This document shows positions 26,214 through 33,352 of a stretch of DNA of 33,811 nucleotides, piece after piece. The notes under the pieces are model-generated. The model saw only the letters and a program-made list of their open reading frames with translations. It did no database searches and was not told where the DNA came from. How positions within the stretch are numbered: the stretch's first letter is position 1; each line of letters opens with the position of its first letter. Position numbers and translations under genes: made by a program. Source of the stretch: Elainella saxicola E1 (GTDB lineage: Bacteria > Cyanobacteriota > Cyanobacteriia > Elainellales > Elainellaceae); the NCBI GenBank assembly GCA_002796835.1, contig LUGL01000029.1, positions 145,177 to 178,987 of the forward strand. The letters are read 5' to 3'.

Positions 26214-26843
26214 ATGAGCCAATCCACTAAAATTCGGGTTCTGATTGTCGATGACCATTCCCTCGTTACAGAAGGATTGGCAAACATCATTAATTATGAT
26301 CCAGAAATGACAGTGGTTGCTCAAGCAGAGAACGGGCAACAGGCGATCGACCGTTATCGTGAACACCAGCCTGATATCACCCTTATGGATTTACGAATGC
26401 CAGGAATGGGAGGAGTTGAAGCGATTACTGCGATTCGTGCTGAATTTAAGTCCGCTCGAATTATTGTGCTAACTACCTATGATGGTGATGAAGATATTTA
26501 TCGAGGATTGCAGGCAGGTGCTCAAGGCTATTTGCTTAAAGATGCAAAACCTAATGAACTTTTGAATGCAATCCGTATCATTCACAGTGGTCAGCAGTAT
26601 GTTTCTTCGGCTGTGGCAAGCAAGCTTGTCAAGCGGATGAATAATCCAATACTCAGTGAACGAGAGTTAGAAGTGCTCCGTTTGATAGCGCAGGGACTGA
26701 GTAATCAAGACATTGGAACTGATTTAAATATTGGTGAAAGCACTGTCAAATCCCATGTGACTCATATTTTGAACAAGCTGGGAGTGAGCGATCGCACACA
26801 AGCCGTCATTGTCGCTGTCAAGCGTGGGCTTGTCAGTTTATAA
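26214..26843 (+). CDS. NarL/LuxR-family response regulator
   Basis: From the ATG at 26214 the product has 209 residues. A GTG at 26205 overlapping the kinase stop is also possible, but the ATG has GGGAG about 8 bp before it. The receiver has VLIVDDHSLV, phospho-aspartate in ITLMDLRMPGM, the conserved threonine in VLTTYDGD and lysine in YLLKDAKPNEL. The C-terminal LuxR helix-turn-helix reads LSERELEVLRLIAQGLSNQDIGTDLNIGES and TVKSHVTHILNKLGVSDRTQAVI. HisKA_3 kinases usually pair with this class, and the 5-bp spacing strongly supports phosphotransfer from the kinase upstream. It should bind DNA as a phosphorylated dimer; its targets are not visible. Confidence 0.95.
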   Translation: MSQSTKIRVLIVDDHSLVTEGLANIINYDPEMTVVAQAENGQQAIDRYREHQPDITLMDLRMPGMGGVEAITAIRAEFKSARIIVLTTYDGDEDIYRGLQAGAQGYLLKDAKPNELLNAIRIIHSGQQYVSSAVASKLVKRMNNPILSERELEVLRLIAQGLSNQDIGTDLNIGESTVKSHVTHILNKLGVSDRTQAVIVAVKRGLVSL

Positions 26844-27048
26844 ATTGTGTTTTGGTTGAGTTACTGACTCCGACTTTAGTCTGAGACAAGCTTCCACCAA
26901 GGATGGACTGTTTCATCCGTCTCTAGATTGTACAGAAGTGTGGACTCTTGGCGGATGACAGATGGGAAGCTATTACCTATATTGAATTTATGCAAACACC
27001 AACAGCAATTCAGTTGCAGAATTCAAGTTTGCTAGGCAGGGCTGAACG

Positions 27049-27606
27049 ATGGCTGACGATCGCGAGCATCATTCCTTATTTGTCCCGCCTTCAGTTCAGG
27101 ATCACATTCAAGGTGTGCTAAGTGCCAGTGTTGTACTCGTCCTGTATGGAGATTATGAATGTTCTCAAAGTGCAAATGTCTATCGGTTGATTAAAGCTGC
27201 TCAACAGCAGTTAAGTCCTGCTTTCGAGGAGAATGATGTGTGTCTTATCTTTCGTCATTTCCCCCAGATACAGATTCATCCACATTCTCAGCGGGCCGCA
27301 GAAGCAGCAGAAGCAGCAGCAATGCAAGGTCAGTTTTGGCAGATGCATGAAATGCTCTTTATCCATCAACAAGCGTTAAAGAACGGATATTTGGTGGAAT
27401 ATGCAAATCGTCTGGGACTTGATCTTTCCCGATTTTTGCAAGATTTATCTAGACGAGTGTATGTCGATCGCATCGTTGCGGACATTCAGAGCGGACAACA
27501 AAGTGGCGTAGAAGCGGCACCCGCTTTATTTATTAAGGGGATTCGTTATCGCGATCGCTGGACTGTTGAGCAATTAATAGCAGCCATTAAGGCGGCAAGT
27601 CATTAG
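27049..27606 (+). CDS. DsbA-family thioredoxin-fold protein with CxxS active site
   Basis: The 185-residue protein has the thioredoxin fold of the DsbA/Thioredoxin_4 group: VLVLYGDYECSQSANVYRLI at the active site, LIFRHFPQ and HPHSQRAAEAAEAAAMQGQFWQMHEML in the helical insertion, and the cis-proline loop AAPALFIKG. The usual second cysteine of CxxC is replaced by serine (C38-S-Q-S41). Such a site cannot form an intramolecular disulphide but could act in isomerase, glutathione-linked or transferase reactions. No signal peptide is visible, so a cytoplasmic location is likely. It lies between the signalling operon and the redox cluster and may belong to either or neither. Confidence 0.85.
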   Translation: MADDREHHSLFVPPSVQDHIQGVLSASVVLVLYGDYECSQSANVYRLIKAAQQQLSPAFEENDVCLIFRHFPQIQIHPHSQRAAEAAEAAAMQGQFWQMHEMLFIHQQALKNGYLVEYANRLGLDLSRFLQDLSRRVYVDRIVADIQSGQQSGVEAAPALFIKGIRYRDRWTVEQLIAAIKAASH

Positions 27607-27706
27607 GGACACAGAGTCTGAATTGAGCGATTACCCCGCAGGGGGAACTGCTTCGCATCGCTGAAGGATGAAAAGCAACCAATCTGAACATCAAATTCAT
27701 CAACCT

Positions 27707-27713
27707 AAAGGAG
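27707..27713 (+). promoter_or_regulatory. Ribosome binding site of the VOC gene
   Basis: AAAGGAG with a 6-bp spacer precedes the ATG at 27720. It lies in a leader that resembles the one before the small gene at 33074. Confidence 0.7.
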
Positions 27714-27719
27714 ATCAAG

Positions 27720-28187
27720 ATGAGTAGCAATCCTGTAAACGGTCAAACCATGAAACTCGAAGTGGTAGTATTGCCTGTTTCCGATGTCGATCGCTCCAAG
27801 GATTTTTATAAAACCTTGGGATGGCGGCTGGATGCCGACTTTGTTACTGGTGAAGATTTCCGAGTGATACAGTTGACCCCTCCTGGATCGGAAGCCTCGA
27901 TCATCTTCGGGAAAGGAGTGACATCAGCCGCACCGGGTTCAGTTCAGGGGCTACACCTCATTGTTTACGACATCGAAGCAGCCCGCACCGAACTCGTCAA
28001 TCAGGGGATCGAGGTGAGTGAGGTGTTCCACGACGCGGGCGGCATCTTCCACCGTGCCGGAACTGAGGGACGAGTAACGGGTTCCGATCCAGAGCATCGC
28101 GACTATGCCTCCTTTGCCTCATTCAGTGATCCAGATGGCAACGGTTGGGTACTCCAGGAAGTGAAGACACGCGCACCCGGACGGTAA
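27720..28187 (+). CDS. VOC-superfamily protein, first gene of the redox cluster
   Basis: The 155-residue protein is a glyoxalase/bleomycin-resistance-fold member. Unit one begins MKLEVVVLPVSDVDRSKDFYKTLGWRL and unit two has GLHLIVYDIEAARTELVNQGIEV and ASFSDPDGNGWVLQEV. The family's closer relatives, as I recall them, carry a further C-terminal helical domain with a DWYAxY motif. Here the protein stops at RAPGR, without it. A small gene at the far end of the cluster (33074) encodes a domain of that kind. Substrate unknown. It starts a run of co-directional genes, with AAAGGAG before the start. Confidence 0.85.
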   Translation: MSSNPVNGQTMKLEVVVLPVSDVDRSKDFYKTLGWRLDADFVTGEDFRVIQLTPPGSEASIIFGKGVTSAAPGSVQGLHLIVYDIEAARTELVNQGIEVSEVFHDAGGIFHRAGTEGRVTGSDPEHRDYASFASFSDPDGNGWVLQEVKTRAPGR

Positions 28188-28232
28188 TCGGACATCCACA
28201 CACCAAGCAACACCTAAAAACTAATTCATCCA

Positions 28233-29099
28233 ATGAAAACACAGAAAGTATGGTTCATTACCGGAGCCTCCAGGGGCTTCGGATTGGAAATTGCCAGAGC
28301 AGTCCTGGCATCCGGCGATCAGGTCGTGGCGACGGTTCGCAGTAAACCTGAACAACTTGTCACAGCTTTACACAACCACCCAGATCTCTACGTGGTGCAG
28401 ATGGATATCACTCAAGAAGACCAGGTACAAGCGGCTGTCAAGCAAGGGGTTGCCCGGTTTGAGCGGATCGATGTCCTAGTCAATAATGCTGGGTTTGGTA
28501 TGGTTACGGCGATCGAAGAAGCTTCGGATATCGAAGTCCGCAAATTGTATGAGACCAACGTGTTTGGCTTACTCAACGTGACTCGTGCCGTGTTGCCGTA
28601 TCTGCGCCAGCAAAAGTCCGGGCACATCATTAATATCTCGTCTTTGTTCGGTTACAATGCGGTTCCGGGCTGGGGATTGTATGGGTCTACTAAATTTGCG
28701 ATCGAAGGTCTCTCGAAAGGGCTAGCAGTCGAACTAACACCGCTTGGCATCTACGTTACGGTAGTGGCTCCCGGTCTTTTTACGACCGATTTTTTGAGCG
28801 CTGAATCCTATGTTGCCGCTAAAACGATTATCGACGATTACCAGGAAACGGTAGAACCGATGCGGAGCGGAGCCGATGCGCTACACGGGCACCAACCCGG
28901 TGATCCGAAAAAGCTTGCTCAGGTGATGATTCAACTCGCCAATGCAAAACATCTGCCGCTACATTTGCCTGTCGGCAATGACGCGATCGCGATGTACCGG
29001 AACAGTGCCACGAAAATGGCACAGGACATTGAAGCATGGCTGCCAGTCTCCACAAGTACCGATCATGATCAGCGCGTAACGGCTGCGAGCATCGCTTGA
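28233..29099 (+). CDS. Classical short-chain dehydrogenase/reductase (first of three)
   Basis: The 288-residue NAD(P)-dependent oxidoreductase has the cofactor motif TGASRGFG (10-17), NNAG (84-87), catalytic S137, Y150 and K154 (LYGSTK), and the PG motif after the beta strand (VVAPGLFTTDF). An R near the end of the first beta-alpha unit (VRSKPE) suggests NADP. The C-terminal extension beyond residue 190 (substrate loop and VEPMRSGADALHGHQPGDPKKLAQ) fits an SDR subfamily acting on medium-sized alcohols or ketones. Substrate not determined. It is 45 bp after the VOC gene and directly before the second SDR, so co-transcription is likely. No ribosome binding site of note precedes its ATG. Confidence 0.93.
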   Translation: MKTQKVWFITGASRGFGLEIARAVLASGDQVVATVRSKPEQLVTALHNHPDLYVVQMDITQEDQVQAAVKQGVARFERIDVLVNNAGFGMVTAIEEASDIEVRKLYETNVFGLLNVTRAVLPYLRQQKSGHIINISSLFGYNAVPGWGLYGSTKFAIEGLSKGLAVELTPLGIYVTVVAPGLFTTDFLSAESYVAAKTIIDDYQETVEPMRSGADALHGHQPGDPKKLAQVMIQLANAKHLPLHLPVGNDAIAMYRNSATKMAQDIEAWLPVSTSTDHDQRVTAASIA

Positions 29100-29139
29100 T
29101 ATGCAAGATTCGCACATTCATTTTCCAACGGAGAGTGTT

Positions 29140-29913
29140 ATGAAACTGGAAGGTAAGAAGGCACTGATTACTGGAGGAAACAGCGGCATTGGCTTTGCCA
29201 CCGCTCAACTCTTCATTCACGAAGGGGCTGAAGTGGCAATCACGGGTCGAGATCAGAAGACGCTTGATGCGGCTGTTGAAAAACTGGGTTCAAAAGCCGT
29301 TGCCTATCGTGCAGACGTGACAGACTCCAATGCCCGTGCTGACCTTTTCAGCAAAATTGGTCAACGGTTTGGCAACCTGGATATCGTCTTCGCTAACGCT
29401 GGTATTGCTGGAGCCACACCGCTGGGAAGCGCTGATGAAACGGTGTTTGAAAACATCATTCGCATCAATCTCACCAGCGCTTTCTTTACAGTCCAAGCTG
29501 CTTTACCGTTGCTCAACGATGGTGCCTCCATTATCTTGAACAGTTCCGTGATCGGCTCACTGGGGCATCCCGGAAGTGCAGCCTATGCAGCAAGTAAAGC
29601 GGGTATTCGCGGTATGGCACGATCGATCGCATCTGAGCTTTCTCCGCGCAACATTCGGGTCAATATCGTTGCACCGGGAGCGACAAGAACCCCTATCTGG
29701 AGCCGTGGATCTACTTCGTCTGAGAAGGCTGACGAGCGCTCAGCACAGTGGGCTACAGTAACTCCATTAAGTCGTTTAGGAGAACCAGACGACGTTGCCA
29801 AAGCCGTCCTCTTTCTTGCCTCAGACGATTCGTCCTACATCCAGTCGGTTGAACTGTTTGTAGATGGTGGCATTGTGGGTTCTCCAACTGGCGCGACATT
29901 CCGCAGTGCATAA
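29140..29913 (+). CDS. Classical short-chain dehydrogenase/reductase (second of three)
   Basis: From the ATG at 29140 the product has 257 residues. The frame extends to 29101, but MKLEGKKALITGG is the natural SDR start, and GGAGAG stands upstream. Motifs: TGGNSGIG (11-18), NAG (86-88), catalytic S136, Y149 and K153 (AAYAASKAG), then NIVAPGATRTPIW and the C-terminal FVDGGIVGS typical of FabG-like SDRs. The arginine in TGRDQKT again suggests NADP. It is only about 25% like the first SDR by eye, so the pair is not a recent duplication. It lies 40 bp after the first SDR. Confidence 0.93.
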   Translation: MKLEGKKALITGGNSGIGFATAQLFIHEGAEVAITGRDQKTLDAAVEKLGSKAVAYRADVTDSNARADLFSKIGQRFGNLDIVFANAGIAGATPLGSADETVFENIIRINLTSAFFTVQAALPLLNDGASIILNSSVIGSLGHPGSAAYAASKAGIRGMARSIASELSPRNIRVNIVAPGATRTPIWSRGSTSSEKADERSAQWATVTPLSRLGEPDDVAKAVLFLASDDSSYIQSVELFVDGGIVGSPTGATFRSA

Positions 29914-29950
29914 ATTTTTCCACTAACCCTTCAAAAATATAGAGGTTTAT

Positions 29951-30661
29951 ATGGGCATCGAACAGAAAGTTGCTGTGATTACTGGTGCGTCACAAGGCAT
30001 CGGTGCGGCTCTTGTCAAGGCATACCGCGATCGCAACTATCGAGTGATTGCCATCTCACGCTCAATTCAACCATCGGACGATGATGAAGTTGTGGCGGTG
30101 TCCGGTGACATTGCCGATCGCAAAACTGCCGAACGTGCGATCGTCGAGGGTGTAACCCGATTTGGGCGCATTGATACGCTGATCAACAACGCGGGTATCT
30201 TCATCGCCAAACCATTCACCGAGTACACCGAAGCTGACTACGCAGCGACCCTGGGCACCAACGTCACGGGCTTCTTTCACATTACACAACTCGCCATTGC
30301 CGAGATGGAGAAGCAGGGCGGTGGTCATATCCTGCAGATCTCAACCAGTCTGGTTGATCACGCGATCGCAGGCGTGCCGTCGGTGCTTGCATCCCTAACA
30401 AAAGGTGGGCTGAATGGTGCAACTAAATCACTTGCGATTGAGTATGCCAAGCGAGATATTCGGGTGAACGCGGTGGCGCTGGGTACTATCAAGTCGCCGA
30501 TGCATCCCATCGAAACTCATGCCCAACTCGATGTCCTGCACCCGATCGGTCATATGGGCGAGATCTCCGATGTCGTTGATGCAATCCTCTACCTCGAATC
30601 AGCCAACTTCGTGACGGGCGAAATCCTTCACGTCGATGGTGGTCAGAGCGCGGGTCATTAA
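29951..30661 (+). CDS. SDR-fold protein lacking the catalytic tyrosine (third of three)
   Basis: The 236-residue protein keeps the Rossmann cofactor motif TGASQGIG (11-18), NNAG (79-82) and the C-terminal HVDGGQSAGH. The active-site segment reads STSLVDHAIAGVPSVLASLTKGG. K151 is present, but the position of the catalytic Tyr (147) is an alanine. I recall SDR relatives in which this VPSVLASLTKGG segment is conserved, so it is probably a family trait and not a mutation. It may bind NAD(P) or another ligand without normal dehydrogenase chemistry. It lies 37 bp after the second SDR and before the heptanucleotide repeat arrays. Confidence 0.9.
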   Translation: MGIEQKVAVITGASQGIGAALVKAYRDRNYRVIAISRSIQPSDDDEVVAVSGDIADRKTAERAIVEGVTRFGRIDTLINNAGIFIAKPFTEYTEADYAATLGTNVTGFFHITQLAIAEMEKQGGGHILQISTSLVDHAIAGVPSVLASLTKGGLNGATKSLAIEYAKRDIRVNAVALGTIKSPMHPIETHAQLDVLHPIGHMGEISDVVDAILYLESANFVTGEILHVDGGQSAGH

Positions 30662-30663
30662 TT

Positions 30664-30837
30664 GGGGTGTGGGGTGTGGGGTGTGGGGTATGGGTGTGGT
30701 TAATGCAATTGGAAACGGTTGTAACGCTGACACTTCCAAACAAAATTGTGCAATCGCCCAACCTTACTGATAGCGACTTTCACCCCACACCCCACACCCT
30801 ACACCCTACACCCCACACCCCACACCCCACACCCACC
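30664..30837. repeat. Inverted pair of heptanucleotide repeat arrays
   Basis: On the plus strand 30664-30699 consists of GGGGTGT units, and 30781-30837 consists of CCCCACA units with CCCTACA variants. The arrays are reverse complements, separated by about 80 bp of unique sequence, so the transcript could fold into a long imperfect stem. Heptanucleotide arrays of this kind (STRR) are scattered in filamentous cyanobacteria. Their function is unknown. They sit inside the otherwise tight redox cluster and may cut or attenuate transcription there. Confidence 0.85.
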
Positions 30838-30861
30838 CGCAATTCTACAAGGAACACAAAC

Positions 30862-31188
30862 ATGATCTACGAATTACGCATTTATCACGCTGTACCTGGA
30901 CAACTGCCAGCGCTGATTTCCCGCTTTCAAAACCACACGATACAGATTTGGGAAAAGCATGGCATCCGCCAGGCTGGGTTTTGGACGACGCTAATCGGCG
31001 AAAGCAACCAGCAACTCACCTATATGCTTGCCTGGGACAGCATGGCTGACCGCGAGAAGCGCTGGAGTGCGTTCATCACTGACCCCGAATGGATCGCAGT
31101 CAGCAAGGAAAGTGAGAAGGATGGTCCACTTGTGCAGAACATCAGCAACGAATTGCTGGCACCAACTGCCTTTTCCTCGGTGAGGTAA
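30862..31188 (+). CDS. NIPSNAP family protein
   Basis: From the ATG at 30862 (AAGGAA upstream) the 108-residue product begins MIYELRIYHAVPGQLPALISRF and contains WTTLIGESNQQLTYMLAW and REKRWSAFITDPEW, the pattern of NIPSNAP proteins with the dimeric alpha/beta-barrel fold. The frame reaches back to 30667 through the repeat array, which gives low-complexity HTPHPTP sequence and is not part of the gene. Small NIPSNAP proteins often lie beside catabolic oxidoreductase genes. Function is unknown. It is followed after 46 bp by the GMC oxidoreductase gene. Confidence 0.88.
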   Translation: MIYELRIYHAVPGQLPALISRFQNHTIQIWEKHGIRQAGFWTTLIGESNQQLTYMLAWDSMADREKRWSAFITDPEWIAVSKESEKDGPLVQNISNELLAPTAFSSVR

Positions 31189-31234
31189 GCGATGGGTTCT
31201 CAGTTCATTTGATTTTGAAAGTGAGGTAAGCAGA

Positions 31235-32929
31235 ATGAAAGAAAATATTGAGGATGAGTCCTTCGAAGATGAATGTGAGAACGGTCAACGTGAGACTGAT
31301 AGCCGCGATGTTTTCGCAGAACGTGTCCACAGTAACCAGCATCAGCTTACCGCTGAGCTACGGCACCAGTATGATTTCATTGTTTGCGGATCGGGATCGT
31401 CTGGCTCAGTGGTTGCCCGCAGACTAGCTGAGAATCCAGATGTCAGCGTGCTGCTGCTGGAAGCGGGAGGCACTGATGATGTGCCCAGCGTCATCGCTGC
31501 CAACCAATGGCCCATGAATCTGGGCACCGATCGCGACTGGAGTTTTCAGGGGCAGCCGAATCCACACGTGAACGGGCGATCGCTGCCGTTTTCGATGGGC
31601 AGGGTGCTCGGTGGTGGATCAAGCATCAACGTTATGGTGTGGGCACGCGGACACAAGCACGATTGGGATCTCTTTGCAGCTGAAGCCAACGACCCAGCCT
31701 GGAGCTATGAATCCGTTTTGAAGCTCTATCGCTGTCTGGAGGATTGGCATGGCGCACCAGACCCAATGTATCGCGGCACCGGAGGTCCCGTCTTTGTGCA
31801 GCCCGCGCCAGACCCGAACCCGCTCGCACCCGCAACGGTTGAAGCTGCGAGATCTGTCGGTATTCCGACGTTTGAAAATCCCAATGGTCGCATGATGGAA
31901 GCGGCAAAGGGGGCGGCGATCAGCGATGTCCGAGTCTGCAACGGCAAGCGCGAATCGATTTTCCGTTCCTACGTCTTTCCGTATATGGATCGACCAAACC
32001 TGACGGTTCTGACTCAGGCACTGGTAACGCGGCTGACCTTCCAGGGCAAGCGGGTCACGGGTGTGGAGATCGCTTATCGTGACGCGATCTATCAGATTGG
32101 CGTAGCAGTTGAAGTGGTGCTGTCGCTGGGTGCTATCCACACACCAAAGGTACTGATGCAGTCCGGCATTGGCGATGAAGCCGAGTTGCGGCGGTGGGGT
32201 ATTCCGCTCGTGCAGCACCTTCCCGGTGTGGGGCAAAATTTTCAAGACCATGTTGCTTTTGATTGTGTTTGGGAATATCAAGACGCGATCGCCCCCCGCA
32301 ATAACCTGTCTGAGGCAATCTTTTTCTCGACCAGCCAGTCCGGTCTGGACAACCCAGACCTGTTTGTCTGTCAGGCGGAGGTGCCCAAATCTAGTGCCGA
32401 GAATGCCGCCCGATTTGGACTACCCGCCGCAGGCTGGACGCTATTTGGAGCCGTTGCCCAGCCCAAAAGCCGTGGTTGCTTGCGCCTGACGGGAGCCAAT
32501 CCGTCTGACCCAATTCTGATTGATGCCAACACGCTGTCTGAGCCGGATGATCTCAAAGCCGCGATCGCTTGTGTAGAACTTTGCCGCGATGTTGGGAACT
32601 CGGCTCCGCTGCGTCCGTTCGTCAGGCGCGAAGTGATGCCCGGTAATTTGACAGGAGCCGAACTCGAACGCTTTATTCGGGATGCGGCGACGAGTTTCTG
32701 GCACGAAACCTGCACTGCCAAAATGGGGCGAGATTCGATGTCGGTGGTGGATAGCAACCTGAGAGTATATGGCATCGACAATCTCCGGATTGCGGATGGA
32801 TCGATTCTGCCGCGAATCACAACCGGCAACACAATGGCTCCCTGCGTGATCATCGGAGAGCGGGCAGCGGAAATTTTGCAGCTCGAACACCAGCTGCAAA
32901 CCAGCCTACAAACAACCTCAGCCGCGTAA
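31235..32929 (+). CDS. GMC-family flavoprotein oxidoreductase
   Basis: The 564-residue enzyme begins with a 45-residue acidic extension and then the FAD motif YDFIVCGSGSSGSVVARRL. The GMC signature GRVLGGGSSINVMVWARGH follows at about residues 123-140, then a second signature GAIHTPKVLMQSGIGD. The C-terminal part has the active-site histidine in FWHETCTAKMG and the paired asparagine in TTGNTMAPC. The family oxidises primary or secondary alcohols (choline, glucose, aryl alcohols) to aldehydes or ketones, using O2 or another acceptor. No Tat or Sec signal is seen, so it is likely cytoplasmic. The substrate is unknown. Together with the three SDRs it suggests a pathway handling an alcohol and its oxidation products. 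Confidence 0.94.
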   Translation: MKENIEDESFEDECENGQRETDSRDVFAERVHSNQHQLTAELRHQYDFIVCGSGSSGSVVARRLAENPDVSVLLLEAGGTDDVPSVIAANQWPMNLGTDRDWSFQGQPNPHVNGRSLPFSMGRVLGGGSSINVMVWARGHKHDWDLFAAEANDPAWSYESVLKLYRCLEDWHGAPDPMYRGTGGPVFVQPAPDPNPLAPATVEAARSVGIPTFENPNGRMMEAAKGAAISDVRVCNGKRESIFRSYVFPYMDRPNLTVLTQALVTRLTFQGKRVTGVEIAYRDAIYQIGVAVEVVLSLGAIHTPKVLMQSGIGDEAELRRWGIPLVQHLPGVGQNFQDHVAFDCVWEYQDAIAPRNNLSEAIFFSTSQSGLDNPDLFVCQAEVPKSSAENAARFGLPAAGWTLFGAVAQPKSRGCLRLTGANPSDPILIDANTLSEPDDLKAAIACVELCRDVGNSAPLRPFVRREVMPGNLTGAELERFIRDAATSFWHETCTAKMGRDSMSVVDSNLRVYGIDNLRIADGSILPRITTGNTMAPCVIIGERAAEILQLEHQLQTSLQTTSAA

Positions 32930-33073
32930 TAAATCACTGCACTTTTTATTGGCGGACGCATATCTAAATCGCGTGTTAACTCAAAGAATTTGAGTAGTGT
33001 GCATGGGGCGATCGCAGAAACATGAGACGTAACCTATCTAAACATCAAACTTACTAACCAGAAGGAAAACAAA

Positions 33074-33310
33074 ATGAGCAGCGATCCGCGGCTTCCCAAT
33101 TGCCTGTGGAATTCTCCAGAAGCAGACGTTGCAACCCTGGCAACCCTTCTGCGCGAGACGGCAGAACACCATGACCACTATGAGAAAACGCACGCCCAGC
33201 ATCACTGGTGGGACTGGTATGCGCCCTACCTGCATGCACGTCAGAAGGGCTGCACTCCTGAGGTAGCTGTCTATTTTCCGGGAGGTGAAAGTTGTGGAGA
33301 AGTATGCTAA
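33074..33310 (+). CDS. Small HWWDWY-motif protein, probably truncated
   Basis: The 78-residue frame starts MSSDPRLPNCLW and carries TLLRETAEHHDHYEKTHAQHHWWDWYAPYLHARQKG. I recall this helical HHxxYEKTH...WWDWYAxYLxAR pattern as a C-terminal domain of VOC-type proteins and as a small stand-alone protein, where the sequence usually continues with a TPEEA helix. Here that helix is replaced after TPE by VAVYFPGGESCGEVC, which looks random. Downstream sequence belongs to an insertion sequence, so the element probably cut the gene near 33260-33275. AGAAGGA lies about 7 bp before the ATG. The upstream leader is about 75% identical to that of the VOC gene at 27720. Confidence 0.7.
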   Translation: MSSDPRLPNCLWNSPEADVATLATLLRETAEHHDHYEKTHAQHHWWDWYAPYLHARQKGCTPEVAVYFPGGESCGEVC

Positions 33311-33315
33311 ATTTC

Positions 33316-33329
33316 AGGGCAATTGCCCT
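33316..33329. repeat. 14-bp perfect palindrome before the transposase gene
   Basis: AGGGCAATTGCCCT lies 23 bp before the transposase ATG, in the left end of the presumed insertion sequence. It may form a hairpin in read-through transcripts or mark a protein binding site. Confidence 0.5.
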
Positions 33330-33352
33330 TAAGTTACTCGGTCAAACCTGCG

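Noticed and set aside
30664-30837. Possible CRISPR array
   Set aside because: The repeat unit is 7 bp, without spacers, and the two arrays are inverted. This is a simple-sequence repeat pair.
30667-30861. N-terminal extension of the NIPSNAP gene
   Set aside because: It is translated from the heptanucleotide arrays (His-Thr-Pro repeats) and lacks family similarity. The ATG at 30862 has a ribosome binding site.
31619-32281. 220-codon open frame on the minus strand
   Set aside because: It is antisense to the GMC oxidoreductase, whose motifs are complete. Composition is typical of a shadow frame.
32371-32961. 196-codon open frame on the minus strand
   Set aside because: It is antisense to the conserved C-terminal half of the GMC oxidoreductase and carries no recognisable motif.
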